Positions 43,387-51,965 of a DNA stretch of 64,000 nt are shown here, in pieces. Made by a program: the position numbers and the translations under genes. The stretch comes from JBCCXL01 sp039191605 (lineage in GTDB: Bacteria; Acidobacteriota; Thermoanaerobaculia; Multivoradales; JAHZIX01): assembly GCA_039191605.1 (NCBI GenBank), contig JBCCXL010000005.1:283663-347662 (forward strand), given 5' to 3'. How positions within the stretch are numbered: position 1 is the first letter of the stretch; each line of letters begins with the position of its first letter. The notes beneath the pieces were generated by a model. That model saw nothing but the letters and a program-made list of their open reading frames with translations. It searched no databases and was not told the DNA's origin.

Positions 43387-44889
43387 TCAGAGCTTCCAGC
43401 GCAACGTAGTGAGGAATTCGTCGATCCCCAGCTCTCTGCCGTTGAGCAGAGTGAAGGTGTTGTCCGAATACTCCACCGTCAGATCGATTCCGGAGTAGAT
43501 CCCCATCCGCAGGCCGTAGTCGATCTTCTCCCAATCCCAGCGCACGCTGGGCGCCGGAAAGGCCGGACTGCCACCCAAGGGGCCTGGATCCAGGCTGGAG
43601 TAGCGGATCGCCGGCTGGATGTAGGAGAAGAGCTGACGTCCCGCCAGGGCGTATCGCAGCGGAAGATCGAAGCGATGGGCCACCTCGACCTCGAAACCGT
43701 CGCGCTCTAGTCCGGCGAGCTCCTGATCTACGAATTGGGCAAAGAGAGAGAAGCCGTCCCGGTACCACCAGAGGTTCGCCCCGAACTCCTCTTTCTCGTC
43801 TCCCTGCACCCCCAGCGAATAGGCGTTGCCGGGTCCCAGGAGCAGGTCGAGATCGCCGCCGTAGAAGGTGCCGTTCAAGGGCACCCGATCCGCCAGAGTT
43901 CGGCGATAGCCCCAAACCAGCAAGTCGACGCCGCGACGCCCGGAGCCGTCGCCGAAGCGAACCCCCAGCCCTGCCCCCAGCTCCAGATCACCGTCGGTAT
44001 CGATGTCCTCCGTCTCGGCATCGTAGAGGATCACGAAACCGCTCTTGAGCTCCGGATCCGGGAAGGGCTGCAAGAATTCATCGGTGCCGTTGTCTCCGGC
44101 GAGGGCGTTGGTGTCGCGGAAGAAGACCGGATTGCCGGCGGTGGCCGAGACTTTCACATAGAAATGAGGTCCGAGATCCGCACCGAGCTCCACGCCCATG
44201 TCCTCGAAGCGGTTGAAGGCGGTGGAGATCAGGCCGTAGCTCTCGAGGTGGCGATCGTTCTGGCGCTCGAAGTGGGCAAATTTTCCCACCTTGAGATAAA
44301 CCCCGGAGCGAGTCGCGGGAATCGCCGGCAGGGACTCTCGGCCGAAGCGAATCCACAGCTCATCGACGTCCACCGTCCGATCTCCCGAGGTCGGATTGCG
44401 ATCGTAGAGGTCGATGAAGTCAATCTTGGCGTGGGCCTGGATCGCATCCTCCAGCTTGGCGTCCAGCACCAGGCTGATGACTCCCACCTCGAAATGCTCT
44501 CCCTCGTTCACCGTCTCCAGAAAGCCCACGTCCTGCCCCGGCGGCAGGGAGGTCGGAGGGAAGGGGAAGGGGTTCACGAAGCGCTGCTGGTCACTGGAGC
44601 GAAAGTGCACCTTGGCATCAATGCCCCAGGACAAGGCCCAGCCGCCGACGGTCAAGTCGGCCTCCGAATCCTCCGCTGCGGCCTCCGGCACTGGATCGGG
44701 AGCCATCAAATCCTCTGGATCGAATTGCGCCGAGAGGCTGCTGGCGACCCATAGGCTGGCGACCGCCGCTATGACGAGGCAGGCCCGCAGGCGCTGCCAC
44801 GAAATAGGCGAACCCCAGAGAGAATGGTCCGATGGAGCGGAAGGGTAGGGGGCTGAGCCGAGAATCTTGCGGGTGACGGAGCTAAGCAT
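43387..44889 (-). CDS. Outer-membrane porin, phosphate-selective (OprO/P) type
   Basis: A 500-residue exported beta-barrel. Signal and linker (to about residue 75, including 'AVASLWVASSLSAQ') precede alternating amphipathic strands rich in aromatic residues, e.g. 'GWALSWGIDAKVHFRSSD', 'FGRESLPAIPATRSGVYLKVGKFAHFERQNDRHLESYGL', 'SLFAQFVDQELAGLERDGFEVEVAHRF'. It ends 'DEFLTTLRWKL', with a hydrophobic/aromatic C-terminal strand. Overall layout resembles phosphate-selective porins O/P. It precedes the ModA-like gene by 61 bp on the same strand, suggesting uptake of an oxyanion; this is inference. Two 21-bp direct repeats lie 35 bp upstream of its start. Confidence 0.75.
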   Translation of the reverse strand: MLSSVTRKILGSAPYPSAPSDHSLWGSPISWQRLRACLVIAAVASLWVASSLSAQFDPEDLMAPDPVPEAAAEDSEADLTVGGWALSWGIDAKVHFRSSDQQRFVNPFPFPPTSLPPGQDVGFLETVNEGEHFEVGVISLVLDAKLEDAIQAHAKIDFIDLYDRNPTSGDRTVDVDELWIRFGRESLPAIPATRSGVYLKVGKFAHFERQNDRHLESYGLISTAFNRFEDMGVELGADLGPHFYVKVSATAGNPVFFRDTNALAGDNGTDEFLQPFPDPELKSGFVILYDAETEDIDTDGDLELGAGLGVRFGDGSGRRGVDLLVWGYRRTLADRVPLNGTFYGGDLDLLLGPGNAYSLGVQGDEKEEFGANLWWYRDGFSLFAQFVDQELAGLERDGFEVEVAHRFDLPLRYALAGRQLFSYIQPAIRYSSLDPGPLGGSPAFPAPSVRWDWEKIDYGLRMGIYSGIDLTVEYSDNTFTLLNGRELGIDEFLTTLRWKL

Positions 44890-45295
44890 GAATCACGATC
44901 CCCTCAGGCAAGAGCAGCAACACGATGAGCGTGGAGCTTGATCAGACGAGCGTAGAGCTTGATCAATCGATATCAAGGCAGCGAAACCACACCTTCCGGC
45001 GTACGCATTGACTTTGCAGTTAAGACCTTAGCGAAGCACAGAACAAGGAACTCGCGCCACTGTGATGCCGCTTCGAATCATCGAAACGGGGATCCTTCTC
45101 GACGGCATCCGATGGAAGACAAGCGGAAGTCTTGGCGCCCATCCGGTACAGCATCAAAATGGGAGAAGCGGAAGTCGATGCGGGAGCTTGCAGCTGCAAT
45201 CTACAACAAACTTCCAGTGGTTTTGCCGCGCTGCTCACCATTCGTCACCGTCGACGGTCACGAACGGCCGTAGCGCCAGAGCCTCCCCGAGAGCC
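44890..45295. other. Porin upstream region without a gene
   Basis: A 406-bp gap between the porin and thioredoxin genes (both minus). Apart from the 21-bp direct repeats it contains no family-like open frame, RNA gene or clear terminator. The thioredoxin gene ends here without a visible hairpin and T-run. Confidence 0.5.
44924..44965. repeat. Two 21-bp direct repeats upstream of the porin gene
   Basis: Adjacent copies at 44924-44944 and 44945-44965, with two mismatches. Each ends with TGATCA-type sequence (GCTTGATCA). They sit 35-76 bp upstream of the porin start, where an operator might be. The pattern could also be one more of the short tandem repeats seen in this genome. Confidence 0.6.
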
Positions 45296-46114
45296 TCAGC
45301 TCAGGCCAAGGGCGGAGAGTAGACCGTGCTCTGGACGCGACCAACCGATCGCCTCGAGCCTCCCGACCTCCTTACCCTCAACGTAGACAATGCCCGTGGG
45401 CACGCTCTGGATATCGCGACTGCGAGCCTCTTCGTTATCGCCAAAACCCTTGTCCAAACCGTAGTAATTCACCTTCACGGCGGAGCCTTCGAGGGCTTTA
45501 TTCACCGCCATCATGCGAGGGACATGACGCTGGCAGAAAGGGCACCAGGAGCCGAAGAAGACCTCCACCTTCACGTCTCCCTTCAGCCCCTTGAGGGCCT
45601 CCATCGCTTTGGGATCTGCGCTGTAGAGGTTGGCCTGGAACAAGTAGGCGGGGTTCGAGCTCTGCATTTCCTCCAGGCTTTTCCAACCCAGGGTGTAGGG
45701 CTTCGGCGCCAGTCGGGCGGAGCGGCCGTCGATCTCGAAGACCACATCAGCCCCATCTAGAGAGAAGCTACCGATGGGGCGCAGCGCATCGAGACTCAGA
45801 ATGTCGATGGAGCCATTGGGTCGCAGAGCGAGGCTCATCACGCTGACCGCGGAAGCCACCTGGGTGCGCTGGGAGAGAACCACCGCCTCCGAGAGAGCGG
45901 CGGAACGAACTAAAAAGGCCCCGGCGCGGCGCGACTGGAAGATCTCCGCCTGCATTTCCGGTTCTCCGTTCAGCACCAGCTGGTAATCCCCATTGGGCTC
46001 AAAGGCCGGAAGCCCCTCTTCCCCTTGGGCTTGGCTCGCTGGAGCGGTGGCTAGGAAGCAAAGCAAGACAAGAGCAAGGCTGAGGAGGCGAGCTCGGTGG
46101 GCGGGCAGATGCAT
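45296..46114 (-). CDS. Exported thioredoxin-like thiol-disulfide oxidoreductase
   Basis: A 272-residue secreted protein. Signal 'LSLALVLLCFLATAPASQAQ' ends at about residue 30. Residues about 35-160 form an uncharacterised domain with 'YQLVLNGEPEMQAEIFQSRRAGAFLV'. The C-terminal thioredoxin fold (about 175-265) has 'VEVFFGSWCPFCQRHVPRMMAVN', active site Cys-Pro-Phe-Cys, and the cis-Pro-like 'DIQSVPTGIVYVEGKEVGRLEAIGWSRPE' segment. It probably reduces or isomerises disulfides in envelope proteins. It lies 335 bp downstream of a MauE/DoxX-family gene, a combination reminiscent of MauE-MauD pairs. Confidence 0.83.
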   Translation of the reverse strand: MHLPAHRARLLSLALVLLCFLATAPASQAQGEEGLPAFEPNGDYQLVLNGEPEMQAEIFQSRRAGAFLVRSAALSEAVVLSQRTQVASAVSVMSLALRPNGSIDILSLDALRPIGSFSLDGADVVFEIDGRSARLAPKPYTLGWKSLEEMQSSNPAYLFQANLYSADPKAMEALKGLKGDVKVEVFFGSWCPFCQRHVPRMMAVNKALEGSAVKVNYYGLDKGFGDNEEARSRDIQSVPTGIVYVEGKEVGRLEAIGWSRPEHGLLSALGLS

Positions 46115-46449
46115 GAGGTCTCCTTGAGTCTGGGGGGCCGAGGCCCAAAATCTTCTGAGAAGCGAGCCGTCGAGGGACTCAGCTACGATCTCGAAACAGG
46201 ATCTCGCTGGATCTCTAGAGATAGAGGATGGCTGGTCAAGATCGTCGCCGCTGATGCGGCCAGCGTCTGAGGTGTCACTTTGAAGGTGTCGGTAAGGAAC
46301 GAGCTCTGTGGCTAGATGGCGACATCGAAGGCGGCTTCTGCCGGGGATTCGGAGGCCAAGTATCGCTCGGATTCACCTGCCGCCCTCAAAGATCACTGCA
46401 AGCTAAGACTACGAGATCAAAACCCCAATAGGGCGAACCCCGGAACGCG
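46115..46449. other. Gap between MauE-like and thioredoxin genes
   Basis: A 335-bp gap. It contains a perfect 12-bp palindrome ATCTCTAGAGAT (46211-46222). No gene, terminator with T-run or RNA signature is seen. Confidence 0.5.
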
Positions 46450-47427
46450 CTACGGACCAGAGCCCTCGGAAGAACCCACCTCGGCAGCGTTCAAAGGCGG
46501 CACCGATCGCCAGGTTTCGGTCACCGTGCCGTCTACCACTCGGAACGAGCGCGGGAGGCTGCGGTAGAGGGGCTTGAGCAGAGCTTCGGGGACATCCCGG
46601 ATCTCGAAGGCGGGACCATACTTCCAGGAAAAGGCCTGTCGTTCTTCCACCTCCGCGGCGCTCACTACCCAGATCCGAGGGCTGGGGTTATCCAAGGAGA
46701 AGAAAGTCAGGGTATCCACCTGGGCGAGAAAGTTTTCTTCCTCCAGGCTCGAGATCACCACCAGATGCTCTCCCTGCGCCAGCTCGGGAACCAGGGTGTC
46801 CAGACAAACCTTCTGAGCATCCGCCCCGGCGCAGAGGGACCCCACCTCAACCCCGGGAGAGAGTCGAGTCGCCAGGTCGTCCAGCGGTAGGTCGGGAGCC
46901 TTCACGGCAAAGATCAGGGCGCCGATGGTGACCACCACCGCCGCTGCCGCCCGCAGCGCGATCCATCGCTTCGGCAACCCGCGCCCCCACCATGCCAACA
47001 ACAGGGGCGGCACCAACAGGATCAAATCCTGCCAAAAGGCCTCCGCTGGAGTGCGCTGTACCAAATTTCCGAAGCAGCCGCAGGCGGCGCTCTCGTCGCG
47101 CAAACCCTGGGCCACCAGATACCAATTACGCCCCGTGAGCCAGAGAAAGAAGACCACCAGCAGGCTGGTGGGCACCAGCACCGAAAGCTTGCGCAAGCCG
47201 ATCACCAGAGCAAAGCCGAGCCCCACCTCGAGGGCGAGGGCAATGAAGGCTACGGTCGGCGCGCTGAGCAGAAAATCGAGCCCCTCGAGCTCGATCTGCT
47301 CGGCGAAAGACATCGGGTCTAGCAGCTTCGTCCACGCAGCCACTAAGAGCACGCCCCCGAGAGCCAGCGCTCCGAGGTAGCTGATCGTAGGACTCCAGGC
47401 GCTTGCTTTTTCTTTGATTTCACCCAT
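46450..47427 (-). CDS. MauE/DoxX-family membrane protein with C-terminal thioredoxin-like domain
   Basis: A 325-residue protein. Four to five membrane spans (residues about 15-165) follow the MauE/DoxX pattern: 'AAWTKLLDPMSFAEQIELEGL', 'ALALEVGLGFALVIGL', and the redox motif 'SAACGCFGNLVQRTPAEAFWQDL'. After a last span ('ALRAAAAVVVTIGALIFAV') there is a soluble tail (about 190-325) with Cys residues in 'GSLCAGADAQKVCLDTLVP'. The tail's thioredoxin-like strand order ('HLVVISSLEEENFLAQVDTL') lacks a CxxC. Members of this family supply or pass reducing power across the membrane, so it likely works with the thioredoxin gene next downstream. That partnership is inference from adjacency. Confidence 0.78.
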   Translation of the reverse strand: MGEIKEKASAWSPTISYLGALALGGVLLVAAWTKLLDPMSFAEQIELEGLDFLLSAPTVAFIALALEVGLGFALVIGLRKLSVLVPTSLLVVFFLWLTGRNWYLVAQGLRDESAACGCFGNLVQRTPAEAFWQDLILLVPPLLLAWWGRGLPKRWIALRAAAAVVVTIGALIFAVKAPDLPLDDLATRLSPGVEVGSLCAGADAQKVCLDTLVPELAQGEHLVVISSLEEENFLAQVDTLTFFSLDNPSPRIWVVSAAEVEERQAFSWKYGPAFEIRDVPEALLKPLYRSLPRSFRVVDGTVTETWRSVPPLNAAEVGSSEGSGP

Positions 47428-47543
47428 CGCTCGAGGATCCTACCCACCACCACCATCCCCCCGCAAGGGCAGAGGCCTGGAGAACACTCCGCCATAGACC
47501 GCCGCCAAGATCCCTTCCTAAAGATGCTATCCTCAAGGGGAGT

Positions 47544-48074
47544 ATGGATTTTTCCGTTAGCCTTCGCCGCCTCGGTTCCTTCTTCGACCAACTCCATATG
47601 CCTTGGGCTGTCGTCGGCAGTCTCGGTATGGCGGCCTATGGCGTGCAGCGGGACTCACCGAATATCACCGTTCTCACCGCTGTGGAGGCCCGCGAGCCGC
47701 TCCTCGGTTTTCTTACCGAGGAAGGCTACGTCACCACTCAATCCAGCGGCGCGTCATCGCGACACCGCCATCGCGATCGCCACCGCGGACGCATCGTCGT
47801 GCTGTATATCCGCGGCGATACCGCCCACACGATCTTCTCGAATACCCAGCCCCGCCAGGTTCTGCCGGAGGTCGAGGCCCCGGTCCCTCAGCCGAAGCAT
47901 TTGGTGGCCCTCAAGGTGCACGCCTTGACTCAGGACCCCCGGCGCCGCACCCGCGATCTGGAAGATATCCGCAACCTCTTGCGCAGCGGGCAAGTGCCTC
48001 AGATGGCGGTTCAGGCGATTTTCGAGCAGCGAGGCCTATCGAAGCTCTTTCCCCAGGTCGCCCTGAGGGATTAA
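47544..48074 (+). CDS. Nucleotidyltransferase-fold protein lacking catalytic aspartates
   Basis: A 176-residue protein of the nucleotidyltransferase superfamily (AbiEii/MNT-like). 'LHMPWAVVGSLGMAAYGVQRDSPNITVLTAVEAREPL' follows the Gly-Ser...Tyr-Gly...Arg pattern. However, the usual Asp-x-Asp metal pair after Arg is replaced by Asn-Ile-Thr. Downstream 'PQPKHLVALKVHALTQDPRRRTRDLEDIRNLL' is the conserved Lys/Arg-Asp helix pair of this family. It may be catalytically inactive. The start ATG follows AAGGGGAG closely. It stands alone on the plus strand between minus-strand genes, with no antitoxin neighbour. Confidence 0.7.
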   Translation: MDFSVSLRRLGSFFDQLHMPWAVVGSLGMAAYGVQRDSPNITVLTAVEAREPLLGFLTEEGYVTTQSSGASSRHRHRDRHRGRIVVLYIRGDTAHTIFSNTQPRQVLPEVEAPVPQPKHLVALKVHALTQDPRRRTRDLEDIRNLLRSGQVPQMAVQAIFEQRGLSKLFPQVALRD

Positions 48075-48286
48075 AGAACACCTGCCCCGCGGCCCGAGAG
48101 CCGTGGCTGAACAGGTCTATACAGAACTCTGTCACGAGCCCTCTGCGGCTCGCTCTAGGCGCTGCGCGCTGAAGTCAGCCCGAGACGGAATCGGAGTCGT
48201 ACTCAAGCAGAGTCGTAAGACAAAGCCTCGTAGCCAGCCCGCAGAAGCCACCCCGCGCCCGAGAAGAGCGCCGCGAAATCGCGTGC

Positions 48287-50173
48287 TTAGGGCTCTGCCT
48301 GCTGCGGATTTCGCGCTGGAGGTCCATCCAGCTGTCCGATCAGCAGGGAGCGCAGGCCCAAGAGGGCGGAAAGGTTGTGCTGCACGTAGTCGATGCGCAC
48401 CTCCCAATCTCCCAGGCTCGCGCTGAAGCCGCCCACGGCCCGCTGACGATTCGGCAGATAGGCCCCGTTGATCTCCCCCAGCTGGCAGCGAAGCTGGAAC
48501 CCTGCTGCTAACAGCATCGCGTCCAAATAGGGCTGCGGGTCCTCTCCCTGCACCCGGGATGCGGTTCGATACGCCGCCACCAGCCCCTCACTACGGGTTG
48601 CCGTCGGCGTTGACCGCGGCGGGGTGTAATAGCTTCCGACCCAGTCGGGGAAGGGAGCCGTCGCCGGATCTTGACGCTGTTTGCGCAGGATGCTCTCGGC
48701 GATGCGGCGGGAATGGAGGAAGAAGGTTCGCCCTCCTCCGCTAGCGAGGTGCAGCTCCTCCAGGCCCATCAACAGCCAATGGTCGTGGGGCAGCTGATCG
48801 ATGCTCTTGCCCACATCCCTGACCCCCATCAACCAGCCGGCGCCGTCCTCCGCGGTCTCTAGCCAAGGGCCGGAGCCATCGATCTTCGCCAGTCGGGACA
48901 GAGCGAGAATCGCCTCTCCCGGGTAATAGATGGAATCGAAGGGCACCGGATCTGGCTCACCCCAAAAGTATTTGGACGTGAACTTACCGTCCTCCTGCTG
49001 CATGAAGACCATGAAGCGGGCGAGATCCAGCGCCACCGGCAGCCAGCGCTCGGAGCCGGTTTGTCGGTGATGCTCGAGGATCGCCAGGGTCATCAACGCC
49101 GCGCCTCCCAGCTTGCCTTCCTCCCGCGGGGAAACCAGGCCGAGAAAGCTAGCACCCGCCGCTTCGTCTTCCGGCTTCGGCCCCCGCAGCAGCGTAGTCA
49201 GGTACGTGACCCCCCGCTCCCCCGCCTCGAGATAGCGCTGGTCTCCGGTCACTCCGTAGAGCTCGAAGAGGGAATAGCTGGTCCCCGCGTGCCGCAGCAG
49301 GTTGTAGCTGTCCTGGTAGCGATCCCGCGGCGCTTGGTAGACGTAGCCGAAGCGGCCATCGGCAAATTGGTGGCGCACCAGGTAGTCGCCACCGGCGACG
49401 GCCGCCTCCAGCAGAGCCTCCGGAGTGATGGAAGATTCCGGCAGACGACCTCTCTGCAGGCGCTCGGCGCCCCCGTTCGCGCCTCCCTCGGCGCCTCTCT
49501 CGGATTCCAGCCAACTGTCGAAACGCAGCGCCTCGTAGGGCATCCCGCTGCGCCCCGGATTGTCTTCGAAACGCGGCGCCCGGGAGCGCTCCGCCATCGC
49601 CAGATACCAGCGCAGCGCTTGACTCTGAAGATCCCGCTGCCAGTTCATCAAGCCCCAGGCGACCAGCTCCTCCGGAAGCAGCGCGAGGTCGAGCCCGGGC
49701 AAGTACAGGCCGTAGAGCCCGGGCTCGACGAGGGAGGCTCGACCCTTGGCGTCGAAAACCCCAGCGGATCGCTCCACCAGCACGTCGACCTTCAGGCGTC
49801 CTTCGGAGAGCTCGGGAATCGCCGCCAGCGGCGCCAGGCGAAGCACCGCCTGCTCCAGCGCTTGCTCCAAGGAGGAGCCCACACCGCGGGCGATCACCGG
49901 TGACCGTCCCTCCCGCAGCAGCGAGAGCATCACCCAGCGTTCCCCTCCCCGGGGCGCGGCATCAGCCTTCTCACGGGCGGAAGCAAAATCGGAGGGATTT
50001 TGCGCGTAGGCGGTCAGCGACTGTCTCGCCTTCGCGACCAGGGCGGCTCCCTCTCCGCTGCCCTCGTCGCCATCCAGCGGTGACGCCGCAGCACAGGCCC
50101 AGCTGAGGGCTAAACACAGCGCCAAGGAAGAGAAGAACGACAGCGGCTTGCCTTCCCTCACCTTGCGAAACAT
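48287..50173 (-). CDS. Secreted alpha/alpha-toroid protein, function unknown
   Basis: A 628-residue exported protein. The N-terminus 'MFRKVREGKPLSFFSSLALCLALSWACAAAS' is a signal peptide, possibly lipoprotein type at the Cys. A first domain (about 45-200) has 'VMLSLLREGRSPVIARGVGSSLEQALEQAVLRLAPLA'. A second large helical domain (about 270-590) consists of repeated hairpins such as 'LLEAAVAGGDYLVRHQFADGRFGYVYQAP', 'YNLLRHAGTSYSLFELYGVTGDQRYLEAGERGVTYL' and 'QQEDGKFTSKYFWGE', typical of (alpha/alpha)6 toroids found in glycosidases, epimerases and terpene cyclases. No catalytic residues can be assigned. The frame is open to 50287 but only the Met at 50173 yields a signal. Confidence 0.68.
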   Translation of the reverse strand: MFRKVREGKPLSFFSSLALCLALSWACAAASPLDGDEGSGEGAALVAKARQSLTAYAQNPSDFASAREKADAAPRGGERWVMLSLLREGRSPVIARGVGSSLEQALEQAVLRLAPLAAIPELSEGRLKVDVLVERSAGVFDAKGRASLVEPGLYGLYLPGLDLALLPEELVAWGLMNWQRDLQSQALRWYLAMAERSRAPRFEDNPGRSGMPYEALRFDSWLESERGAEGGANGGAERLQRGRLPESSITPEALLEAAVAGGDYLVRHQFADGRFGYVYQAPRDRYQDSYNLLRHAGTSYSLFELYGVTGDQRYLEAGERGVTYLTTLLRGPKPEDEAAGASFLGLVSPREEGKLGGAALMTLAILEHHRQTGSERWLPVALDLARFMVFMQQEDGKFTSKYFWGEPDPVPFDSIYYPGEAILALSRLAKIDGSGPWLETAEDGAGWLMGVRDVGKSIDQLPHDHWLLMGLEELHLASGGGRTFFLHSRRIAESILRKQRQDPATAPFPDWVGSYYTPPRSTPTATRSEGLVAAYRTASRVQGEDPQPYLDAMLLAAGFQLRCQLGEINGAYLPNRQRAVGGFSASLGDWEVRIDYVQHNLSALLGLRSLLIGQLDGPPARNPQQAEP

Positions 50174-50401
50174 CGAATCCGGTAGCCATTGCCGCGGCCA
50201 TCGAGAAGAGGAGGACCGCGAAGGGTCACCCCTCAAAACGCCGCCCCCTAAAACACTGCTCTTTAAAACACTGCCTGGTTCTTCCATAAGATCATCCGAT
50301 CTGGGGATTGAGTATCAGCTCCCCCAACAAAAAGCGATCCTTAGATCGCTGCCCTCGAAGTCCGCGCTCACGTCGCTGGCGACCGCGGATTCAGCCAAGA
50401 T

Positions 50402-51745
50402 TCAGGAGCGGTGCCCGACATAGGTGCCGGCTATCAGGTCATGGAGGCCTCGCTTCGAGGCGGTGAAGCCAATCATCAAGAAGCCCACACCCAGCGAAAG
50501 CATGCTGGCGAAATAGCCGACGAAGCGCAACAGGGCTCGCCCACCACCGAGGGGCGTGGCTCCGTCGACGCCGCAAACGTAGAGTCCAAACACCCGTTTT
50601 CCAGGCGTCGTGCCCCAAATCGTCCAGCCGAAGATAGGAATCAGCAGCGTCAGTGCCGAATATACGGCGACGAAGATACCGCCACCACCGGACGAGCTCC
50701 AGGGGCCCCCTACAGCCAGAGACGCAATAAAGGCCAGCAAGACGATGGCGAGACCATCGACGGCGGCGGCGGCCAGACGAACCCAGAAGCCCGCCGGAGG
50801 AGGGAACTCCCGGCGCACTCTGGCGCTCTCGGGCCGCAGGGTCATCGACGAACGCACCGCCGAAGAGGGCGGCGAAGGCTCCGCCGCTGCCGTCTCCCGC
50901 GGCGGCAAGACCGGATCGAAATCCTCTAGCTCCGAGAGGGAAGGCAAGAGCTCGGCACCACTCGAGGGGGCGGTCGGACGCTCCGAGCCTTTCAGCTCCG
51001 CGCCCTGCGCTGGCCCCACCGCCTCTATCGACAGCTCGGAACCGGTCGTCGCGGAGGTCTCTTCCAGCGGTGCCTCGGCCCCCATCTCTCTCGATCCACT
51101 GAGGCGATCTAGATCTTCGACTCCTCCCCGCAGCAACTCTCCGGAACCGGGAGCCTCTCCAGATCTGGGAGCCATCGTGACCGGTGCCCTCGCGGCGCCG
51201 AAGCGGGCCTCCTGCTCGGGAGCGAGGGCTCTTGCCGCCGCCACCATCGGATCCTCTTCGATCGGCAGCGGTGCCGGCTCGGCGCTGCGCTTCGGCCGCA
51301 CCGTTTCGGGAGGCGCCTCGGCATCTTCCGGCAGCTCATCTTCCAGCTCCTGGGCCAGCGCTCGGCCCAGGGAAGCGCCGAAATCCTCCGAGCTGGCCTG
51401 CGCCGGAGAGAGATGTAGCAGCTCCAGATCGGTCTCGCCCAGGCAGAGGCGATCCCCCGGCTGCACCTCCATCTCCTCGTCCAGCTGCCGCCCGTTGACG
51501 AAAGTGCCGTTGCTGGAGCCTAGATCCTTCAGCCTCACGGTCTCGCCAGAGACGATCACCAAAGCGTGGCTGCGCGAGATCGACGGATCATCCAAGACCA
51601 GCTGACAGCCACGGCTGCGCCCCACCAGCGTATCCCCAGGAGGCAGCGGGTACTGCCCCGAGGCCCAGCGGAGTAAAAATCGCGAGCCGGCTTCGGAAGC
51701 CGTATCGGTAGCGGTAGGTTCGGAGATCGCTACATCCCCCAGCAA
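50402..51745 (-). CDS. FHA-domain and RDD-family membrane protein
   Basis: A 447-residue protein. The N-terminal FHA domain (about residues 20-110) has 'LVGRSRGCQLVLDDPSISRSHALVIV' and 'LKDLGSSNGTFVNGRQL', carrying the Arg, Ser, His and Asn residues that bind phosphothreonine. A disordered acidic linker (about 115-310) follows. The C-terminal RDD domain has three membrane spans ('GFWVRLAAAAVDGLAIVLLAFIASLAV', 'IFVAVYSALTLLIPIFGWTIWGTTPGKRVFGLYV', 'GYFASMLSLGVGFLMIGFTASKRGLHDLIAGTYVG'). The fusion suggests a membrane protein recruited by Ser/Thr kinase signalling; no kinase is in the window. The start is TTG and is uncertain, since no in-frame ATG exists upstream of the FHA domain. Confidence 0.85.
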   Translation of the reverse strand: MLGDVAISEPTATDTASEAGSRFLLRWASGQYPLPPGDTLVGRSRGCQLVLDDPSISRSHALVIVSGETVRLKDLGSSNGTFVNGRQLDEEMEVQPGDRLCLGETDLELLHLSPAQASSEDFGASLGRALAQELEDELPEDAEAPPETVRPKRSAEPAPLPIEEDPMVAAARALAPEQEARFGAARAPVTMAPRSGEAPGSGELLRGGVEDLDRLSGSREMGAEAPLEETSATTGSELSIEAVGPAQGAELKGSERPTAPSSGAELLPSLSELEDFDPVLPPRETAAAEPSPPSSAVRSSMTLRPESARVRREFPPPAGFWVRLAAAAVDGLAIVLLAFIASLAVGGPWSSSGGGGIFVAVYSALTLLIPIFGWTIWGTTPGKRVFGLYVCGVDGATPLGGGRALLRFVGYFASMLSLGVGFLMIGFTASKRGLHDLIAGTYVGHRS

Positions 51746-51965
51746 ACGCAGTCTGGAAACAAAAGAGTAAGCACGAGATGGGTGAGCCGCTGGAGAGCAT
51801 ACCAGGGGCCCGCCGGAGCGTCGAGGGAGGCGGTGATGGAGCCCACTTCGGGACCTCGCCGAGACCGGACGGTCAGCCTCCCTAACGGGTGAGCCCGCCG
51901 GCTACCCCCGCAGCTCAGCGGGAACGCTGAATGAGCCCAGGAAACGGTCCAGCCCGTGAATCCGT

